Below, one piece after another: positions 56,753 to 64,000 of a DNA stretch of 64,000 bases. Where the stretch lies: the NCBI GenBank assembly GCA_009767595.1, contig VSDK01022113.1, forward strand, positions 147,742-211,741, given 5' to 3'. The notes beneath the pieces are model-generated. The model did not search any database and was not told the DNA's origin. It saw nothing but the letters and a program-made list of their open reading frames with translations. The stretch comes from Symbiodinium kawagutii (lineage: Eukaryota; Sar; Dinophyceae; Suessiales; Symbiodiniaceae). Each line of letters starts with the position of its first letter. The first letter of the stretch is position 1. Position numbers and translations under genes: made by a program.

Positions 56753-59700
56753 AGCTCAGGGCAACTTCACTTGGCCAGCTGGTGCCTTTCCCTGGCAGCC
56801 AACTACTGAGGCTTGGCATGCTGTGGTCATGGCTCCTAAGATTGATGGCTTCCTGATTAAGCATCGTCATTACATCATCATTGTGGGATGGTTGGAGGTG
56901 AATCATGTATGGAGACACTAAGCCACCCGTTTGTGAAGACACCGCCAATCTTGTCTTGGTTCTTCGATACACTTATCATTTCCATCTCAATTTCGATTCA
57001 TGACCTTCAAATTGATGTGCTACTGAAAACTGACCAATTTGCATGCAGCTTTTACTTTTTCATTTTTGAAGACCAGGCCGCCTCGTTCCTGGCCAGCATT
57101 TGCAAACATCGCGTCATCAATGTCTCACGCAGCATTTTCGAGCTGCTCCTTCGAGAGGGCGAGGCCAGCAGCATCTGCGGTGGATCAGCTTGTGGTTGCC
57201 TTCATATTTTTTCATACTGGGGCGATAGTCACAACATAAACAAGAAGCAAACGACGCTGGCTGATGTTACTAAGTGGATTTACGTGGTTCAGCTTGTTTC
57301 GGATCATCTGAATCACTATAAAGAGCTGGTCGGGATTGAACTGATCCCCACTGGTGGTGGCTGTGAAACTGCTCAGTAAAAAGTCTGACTGGCTTTGTCT
57401 ATGGTGGTGGTTTCCCTGTTAATAGTGGTTATTCTATGTTATTCTTGCATGGTTAGTAGGTACCACCGTGGCTATGGGCCCTGCACAGAGCAGTTTGTTC
57501 AGCAGACTCCTCCAGGTCAGTCTTGAAGTGGCAGGTACCTCCCAGTCGCAGGCGCGGGCGGGTACTGCCGGGCCCACTGTGAGGTGATGCACAGGTGGGG
57601 GAAGCCTAGGAACGGTGTCAAGAGATCTGGTCGGTCGATTCTGGTTGCGGAATGTTGCAACTTATTCAATCTGGCATAACCATATTCTTGATACAACCTG
57701 ACCATGTTTCACCATGCTTGCGCTGATCTTTGGCTCCTTTCTACGTGTGTTCATGGCAGACAGCCAATGACATGAACTGTGAATCCACCACCAGGCTGGT
57801 GCAGTGCTGGTATCTCCCGTCACCACTGAGAGGTGCCCGTCAGCAGCACGGTGAGGATTTGTTACTGGAAATTGAGCCACTGCCTTGCCAGAATTGCCAT
57901 CTCACAAGTGGGAAGTCATCCATTGTTTCCAAGAGGCCGTTCGTTTTTGCGGCCATAGTCTCATCCCACATAATTTGAACGAGTTGGTTGCATGATGGGC
58001 AGGTTGCGTCTGTAGGGACTATTTTGCATTCCAGTCGTGGTAAGACAGACTATACGAATGATAGAAACACATTAGGAATTCATGAGGTAACTTAAACAAT
58101 CTTAGACAGAGGAAGGGTGTTGAGATTAGGACATCATGATTCTTAAATAATCATTCGCAACACCTACCTTTAAAACATGATCATTTTGCTATGGATACGT
58201 CGAACATCCCCTCTTGATCCTTCTTGATTTACTACATTATTTTCTTTTGGCGACGTGGATTCCCTACAAGGATGATCATTTCTATATGACTGGGGCGATC
58301 CCAGCGTACCTTTCAAAAATTTGGACAGCTGTATTCGGGATGTTTTTCCGAACCTGCATAACTCCTCCCGGCGCATGAAACTCAGCTCCGAATGATTCAG
58401 CGGTCATTGGTGGGATTATCCATCAGAATCTCGGTACCTCAAAATAGCAATGTTTTTTGCGGCATTTTTTGAAGCCCTGTGATGGTTAGGTGCCCAAATC
58501 CACAGAAAGATTACTGTAGGTACCCATATCCATCTTGGATCTTCGGGAGCACCTCAATTCCATGTGTTTTCAAGGTAGAACCACTGGTCTGTCCATAAAC
58601 GTGGGGTTCCTGGCAACCAACATCGACCATCATCCCAAATGAACTTTTTTTTCAAGGTCGGCCAATCATTTTTTGGACCCGCAATCTCAGAAAATGATCG
58701 CAGATGTTGCCCATGGAGGTTCTGTCCTGACGGACCGGTTCTGGTTTGCTTGCTTCACGATGGGCTCCTAAGGCAAGGAAACACCGCTGAAACGTAGACA
58801 TTTTGAGTCCAGACATGTCAAAACTCCAGCAAAATTCAAGTGTTGGGTGTGGTGAAGTTTGAACCCTGGTTGTTGGAGTTATAATCCTAGTGGATTTAGT
58901 GGTGAAAACAGCAGTTTTGATTCTGATCTGGGGATCACTGCTGCATTGGGGATAGTCCTCGGTGAGCTGCGGATAACAGTACTGATCCTCGTCCCTGCGC
59001 CTTAGATATGGGAATTGCCTTATGGGATGTCCACGACGATAGAAATGGGAAGTGCCTCAAGGGATGTCTACGACTGCGGGTTCCCAGAGGTTGAGGTGAT
59101 GAAATGTGGCCATTTTCCACTTTGATGTGACAGCTCGGTGTTGCATTCTGACGAGTTGCTTTCGACTTGATGGTAACGCAGTATCAACTGCCGCTCCACC
59201 GCCTCCTCTTCCTGATGGGATTGATGGAATCAGCTTCACCTTCATTGGGGTGATCATTGAGCATGTGCTCCTTTCTGACGGTAATCAAGTCCATCTATTT
59301 TGAGGCAAAAAAAATATGAACATGGATAGGTCAGGTGCAGGGGCGGCGCCACCACTTGAATTTGAGCCACTCCTCGGGTAGGCGCTGTGCCAGAGCCGGT
59401 GCAGAGACTTGTCTGCAAGACGTAATGCAATCGTTGAGATTCCTTGGGTCAGTTGTGGGTAAGGTTGACTCATGGTGCTGGAGATTGATGGTGACTTGGG
59501 GCTTAAAGGTGGTTCAAAGTGGTGATAGATGGTGATGCGTGATAAACGGTTATAGAGGGACGAGTAGTTAATGATGATTGATCGTAGTTAATGGATGTTA
59601 ATGCGTGATGTTTATGAAACTATGGATGATGATTGCTGGTGGCTGGTGGCAGTTGTTACCTGTTATTGGCGGTTGATAGTACTGTAGTGGTTGAATGCCA

Positions 59701-60643
59701 ACAGCACCAACAGCTGTGGTGGCCCCTACTAAAAATGAGCAATTTGTGGATGATTGAGGGTATACCATCCGTGCATAGCTTTAGTCGGTGGTGCATCCAA
59801 GGATAATCCCAGGTAGTACACCATTCCCATGTCCTTGTGATTGCTTGAGGTGGGCCATTTGTGTGCACTGATTCAGAAAGAGACATCGACTGGTGGATAT
59901 CTATCCACAGCCGCGCATGGGTCTGCATCGGAGAAAAGGGGCACAGAGAATGTTGTTTGAACCGTTGAATTGCAGATTGAAACGCAGTTTTTCCAAATGA
60001 AGTATGCAGCTGACGTGTATTATACTTCCAACCATGCAAGAATGATTACTTTCGTGCGTGAATCATCATGAACAGCCCCAGATGTTGCAGTTGACTGGAG
60101 GCTCAATCCGATGAATAGGTTTCCCATAGCCAGCCTGGAACTGCGGTAGTGCAAAAGACCTCCCCAAGGACGAATCTGATTTCCCGAGATCAAATCACAG
60201 ACTGTCCAAAAAATCACGATGAAATGCCAGGAGGCATGGAGGTATTTGTCGGGAACCTCAACAGTATCCACCTTCGTAGACTTGTTGACCCATTGCTTTG
60301 CCTTCGGCACTGCTTGTGTCCAAGGTGGGAGACAGCGATCAGTTTGTTGCCGAGTTGTTTGAGACATGCACTTGGCTGGGCGACTACCACAAGGCTTGCA
60401 AGACTTGGTGTGTGTGGAGAAGCGACTGCATTTCATATATGCTTGGCAGGACAATGGGAAGCAGAAGTATTTGATCAAAGAACGAAATCAGTGCGGATCT
60501 TAGTTAGCCAACAATGATCAGTTTCCACCATCATTGTCAGGTATCCTCACCAACAATCACACACACACAATAATGAATGATTTTCCGTACGTTGACCAAT
60601 CATGTCCAATGTAGAATCACCAGTGTCCGTGATGACTTCATGG
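56753..60643. other. Unassigned region
   Basis: Contains a 163-aa + ORF at 56888-57379 and overlapping alternatives, plus a 152-aa minus ORF at 60020-60478; none fits a family. 59500-59690 has TGATGATTG-type degenerate repetition. No gene called. Confidence 0.5.
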
Positions 60644-60651
60644 TTGTTGTC

Positions 60652-60703
<52 letters not shown>

Positions 60704-60706
60704 GCT
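60644..60706. repeat. (TTG)n trinucleotide microsatellite
   Basis: About 20 TTG units with a final TGC interruption. Confidence 0.97.
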
Positions 60707-60783
60707 GTTCCCAATCGAATGCTCCCTTCCCCGTGAGAGTCATCGATGCGTCCCGCTCCTAGGTGCCTGGCTTCTCTCATTGA

Positions 60784-61107
60784 TCTGAACAAGATGTTAC
60801 AAGAGGCGCCCCCCATGGCCATGCGATACCAAGCATCATCGATTCATTTCGGGAAGCTAAGCAGCTGGGGCAGCAGCATTACTGGACCTACTGGACCTTG
60901 GAGTTTCCATGTCCCTGGTGTGCTCAGGATCTCCCTGACAATGGATATCTGGTGAGGCGAAAACTTGGGGAATGGCAGGCGCGATGCCTGGTGACACGAC
61001 CCCAGGGCAGGTGGTCCCAACAGTCACTGCAGGTGGTCCGAACGCGCATCATCCCCCTCTTTGTGGCCTACGAAAAGGAGCAACCAGATCTTGGGAAGAA
61101 AAGCTGA
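60784..61107 (+). CDS. Probable exon with CPWC zinc-ribbon-like motif, unidentified
   Basis: Open from a stop at 60781-60783 to TGA 61105-61107 with no Met near the start, so the 5' edge is probably a splice acceptor. Reads EAKQLGQQHYWTYWTLEFPC, then PWCAQDLPDNGYLVRRKLGE and WQARCLV. Aromatic-rich with a CxxC and a third Cys about 24 residues later, suggesting a metal-binding fold. The C-terminal 30 codons are basic. Composition is convincing but no family is recognised. Confidence 0.4.
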   Translation, partial: SEQDVTRGAPHGHAIPSIIDSFREAKQLGQQHYWTYWTLEFPCPWCAQDLPDNGYLVRRKLGEWQARCLVTRPQGRWSQQSLQVVRTRIIPLFVAYEKEQPDLGKKS

Positions 61108-62134
61108 CCGGATGTGTGTCAAGGTCACAGAACGTCACGAATTCCCCCAATTGGGTAGGTGCATGTCCAGATACCAGTTGAACTGATATCAACATGATCC
61201 TCAGGCTCAGATCTGGATGCAGGATACTGAGCTTACTACCAACGTCGTGCAGATGATGGTCAAATTGACGACTCGAGTAGGTGGGCGACTGCGACCGCAA
61301 TGTCACGAGTTTGGTTTTCATTGGTCCTTTGTCCACCCTTTTAGCGCTCCGCTTCAGTTTTCAGTCAGTGAAGTATAGATCGATATCGGATCATCATAGC
61401 TGCACAGCACTATAGCTGGATCAAATCATTCACTGAACACGATTCATCCTTACTTTTCCAGGGATATATAGATCATGATATACCCATTGATTGCTGCTGT
61501 GTCTATAGATCATGCTCTTTATCCATGAGGGATGCATGACCCAAATGTTTTCGATAAACAATGATCAACCTCGCAGAACATATTTCATCGTAGCCATTTT
61601 AACCTGTATCGCGATCGTATCCGTATAACCATCAAAGGTTAGCCGAAGATGTCTAGGGTATGCATTGTACCCTTTCCTGTAACGATGCTTGGATGAATGA
61701 ACATTAACGCCAAGGTTGTTATAATCATTGCTGATAACCTTTGATGGCTAGAGCGACAACCATCAAATCTATTATAACCTTTGTTGTGAATCTAAACATG
61801 AATGACAACCAGTGTATAACCTTTGTTGCTATGCCAAAATTTTGCTATCGCTAAATGCCAACCATCATACATCCTGTTTGACATTATACATGTCTATACA
61901 CAGTGAAATGGCTAGCCTTTTCTGCATAAACATTAGAATCATTGCAACTTATTATAACTTATTATAACCATTGTCTTGATTATAACCATTATAATCATTA
62001 TAATCATTATAATCATTATAACCATTATAACCATTGTCTTCATTATAACCGTTACAATCATTATAATCATTATAATCATTATCATTATAATGATTATGGT
62101 CATTTCATTGTTTCATTCTTCTGGTGCGGCTCAG
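61108..62134. other. Spacer with (CATTATAAT)n
   Basis: 61640-61830 contains ATAACCTTTG(T/A)TG repeats. 61944-62092 is a tandem of ATAATCATT/ATAACCATT units. No gene seen. Confidence 0.7.
61944..62092. repeat. (CATTATAAT)n nonamer tandem
   Basis: About 15 units, mostly CATTATAAT with CATTATAAC variants; gives spurious Ile- or Tyr/Asn/His-rich ORFs. Confidence 0.95.
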
Positions 62135-64000
62135 CCGCTGCTCAACCTTTGCGGCTCAGGTCTGTACGGCTCCGAGGAGCTGGAACATTTGCGGCATCTG
62201 CAGGACATCCACGGTGCCCAGGTCGTGGTATGGGACCACCCCTCCACACTGGTAGATTTATAGCTGGTTAATGGGTAATAATAGGGGATGATAACTAGCA
62301 ACTATAGGGGATATACCAGCTATATATGGCTATGGGTCAATATTAATCAACCAATTTCATGGAGGATAATGACCAGCAATAATAAGGGAAACAATGGTTT
62401 TGACCCACAGCCAAATTGATGAAATCTGTAAGAGTAGATGTGATCGAATAGGTTTCTCAATAATCACTGTGGGATCCGGTGGGTTTCAACCATCCTCGTT
62501 TTTTTTTTTGTTGGGGATGCCAAGAGGTACACCATTTATGGATATACCCATTATTATCCTCATTGACAGTAGAAGGTGTCAGAAGGTACTAGTTTTTGGA
62601 CGCTAGGAGTTTGGTTTCTATTTGCATCTGTCTGAGTTAGAAGGATCAGATTGTGGTGAATGGCTTGATGTGCTCGAACACGGCTTTAGCTTGTTGTTAA
62701 CATCATTTTGCCTTCAGTGTAAAACATCTCTCCGCCATTCTCTTTCGGGGGCCATTGAATCAGTTCATACAGTACTTATCCGATCAAGCGGGCCCATGTT
62801 ACGCTGATGTCGGCCTATGTTGGAGTCATGTTGGACCATGTTGGCCTGTATGTTCTATGCTGGGACTGAGGCCACGTTCTGCCAGCCTACAAGCAACTTC
62901 TCCAGCGACTTCAAAAAACGGGGGGATTGTAGATTCTATAGACCAATATATGGCTGGGTAAACAACCAATAATGGTGATTACTACCCAACCAGCTGGTTA
63001 TATGGTTAATAATAGGGGATAACAACTAACAACTAGCAACCATGTTAAATTGCTGAGGAGGTACCACAGATTCTTTGCTTCCTCCGCAACCCCCCTGCAC
63101 CGCAACGGTGCGGGTGGATTTTTTCACAAGCTCCAAGGCAAACTTTGGGGTGGTTGGGGGATGTGGGAGATGCCACTATTTCTGGACATGCCCATGTTGA
63201 CTGGATTGGATTGTGGCGTGGGTCAGTTGGCCTGCCTGGCACCGTCCTTTCAACCATCGCCGTGTGAGTGCCGAGAATCCAAGGGCTGCTGGTTTTTTTC
63301 ACCAAGTACTGATCTCCCTGATTGCACTATGGTGAGATATCCAGCTGTGAACTTTTCACCTCCAGTCTTACCAGAGCCAGTGATTCACCATCGAACGCGG
63401 GTGGTTTACATGGACCGTATGGTGGTTTCTCAAAACAGGGGACCCCCCAAAATTTGATGGTGGATTATTCATTACTAATAATGCTTCATGAACTGGATGA
63501 TGACAAGGAGTACCCCAAACTGGCTTGAGGAACAGCCATTTCATGGATCTGCCAGCATCCTTTCATGGGAGCCGCTTGGCGCTAGCTCCGCGTCGTTGCA
63601 GGACTACAAGGAGGCCTTTTCCAAGTCGGACATCTTCACAGTTCTGCTGCGCCTGGTGATGGAAGCCTTAGACAACGAGGTCCCTGGGATCCTGGCCATG
63701 GGACCTGTCAGCCTTCATGGAGCCTTTTGATGTGCCACGATTTAACATAACCTACTGACGGTAGTTGATTGTAAGAAAGTGCTGATGAATAAGTCAGTAT
63801 AGCATCATCACAGTGAAATAGCTTCCTGTTGGTATCAAACTCGCACGATTTCACGAAGTGAACATATCCTATTGTTGTGCAGCTGAATCCATCTTTGAGA
63901 ACATAGTCCGGTGTCAACATGCAGAGTACCTCGAGATCAAAGGATCTTTTATGATCTTTGCATGTTCCTGTGGTTGTTTCGGGTCCCCTTGGCCCTTGAT
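62135..64000 (+). CDS. TIMELESS/Tof1-like gene, 5' part, runs off the window (tentative)
   Basis: The best exon is 63602-63679: a strong acceptor (GCGTCGTTGCAG), then DYKEAFSKSDIFTVLLRLVM, EALDNE, and a GT donor. It matches the LQxYKEAFxSxxxxxVLxxxLxxxL segment of the TIMELESS N-terminal helical domain (replication-fork protection, partner of TIPIN). Upstream, 62135-62251 (acceptor GGCTCAG, GT donor) encodes PLLNLCGSGLYGSEELEHLR and HLQDIHGAQVVVWDHP, resembling the LLxxCSALG...L..L.DL opening. A possible exon at 63345 reads VNFSPPVLPE where TIMELESS has VNLTQP. The intervening exons are not resolved and three miniature elements lie between. The later exons would be beyond 64000. Family call rests mainly on one 26-residue exon. 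Confidence 0.45.
62262..62415 (+). mobile_element. Composite repeat: adjoining unit plus family B element
   Basis: 62262-62323 (TAGCTGGTTAATGGGTAATA, AGGGGATGATAACTAGCAAC, AGGGGATATACCAGCTATAT) directly abuts a family-B copy at 62324-62415. That copy has 13-bp ends GGCTATGGGTCAA and GGCTGTGGGTCAA, but lacks the GGGGTACGGGG part. Same order as the inverted copy at 896-1097. Confidence 0.75.
62946..63045 (+). mobile_element. Diverged copy of the composite repeat
   Basis: Contains TATATGGCTGGGTAAACAAC, CCAATAATGG, CAGCTGGTTATATGGTTAAT, and AATAGGGGATAACAACTAAC, echoing both parts of the composite repeat in rearranged order. Confidence 0.5.
63419..63485 (+). mobile_element. Family A element, left end only
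   Basis: GGTGGTTTCTCAAAACAGGG, then GACCCCCCAAAATTTGATGG and ATTACTAATAATG, matches the family-A left end and interior. No right inverted repeat follows. Confidence 0.6.

Noticed and set aside
61942-62271. ORFs rich in Tyr/Asn/His or Ile
   Set aside because: The first half is the CATTATAAT tandem; only the part after 62135 is plausible exon.

Overview
This is nuclear DNA from a eukaryote with very low gene density, most likely a dinoflagellate (perhaps Symbiodiniaceae or a relative). Five things point there. (1) The two genes I can reconstruct completely or nearly so are split into tiny exons (33-131 nt). Most of their intron donors are GC or GA rather than GT, which is a dinoflagellate trait. 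(2) The window carries a DIRS-like tyrosine-recombinase retrotransposon. (3) There is an exon of the 'AFAAILEDGSVVTWG' RCC1-like repeat type common in dinoflagellate gene models. (4) All homology-supported genes lie on the + strand. (5) The spacers are full of microsatellites and small palindromic elements. The species is not resolved. Two runs of N (12151-12618, 43384-43447) are assembly gaps.

Layout. 0-8.9 kb: a (TCA)n tract, a RING-like exon, copies of two miniature inverted-repeat families, then mostly unassigned sequence. 8.95-17.2 kb: a complete gene for the U3 snoRNP protein IMP3 in ten exons (predicted 183 aa, human 184 aa). Its 6.1-kb intron 7 contains a DIRS-like retrotransposon (gag-like ORF, reverse transcriptase/RNase H, tyrosine recombinase) in the same orientation as the gene. 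17.2-33.1 kb: several short + strand open segments with good splice signals but no recognised family, interspersed with miniature elements, plus the RCC1-like exon at 31.1 kb. 33-47.9 kb: mainly repeats, including a higher-order tandem array at 42.2-44.2 kb. 47.9-54.1 kb: an NSUN2/Trm4-like tRNA (cytosine-5) methyltransferase gene in at least 16 exons, with both catalytic cysteines; its N-terminal exons were not found. 54.1-62.1 kb: unassigned exon-like segments among microsatellites. 62.1-64 kb: the start of a probable TIMELESS/Tof1-like gene that runs off the window.

Functionally, IMP3 (18S rRNA processing) and NSUN2 (tRNA m5C) are RNA-maturation genes and the TIMELESS-like gene would act at the replication fork. 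They are not an operon, and I see no defence or biosynthetic cluster. The most notable features are gene architecture (non-canonical splicing, micro-exons, a retrotransposon tolerated in an intron of an essential gene) and the repeat families. Many apparent ORFs here read plausibly in more than one frame, so only calls backed by family motifs are given high confidence.
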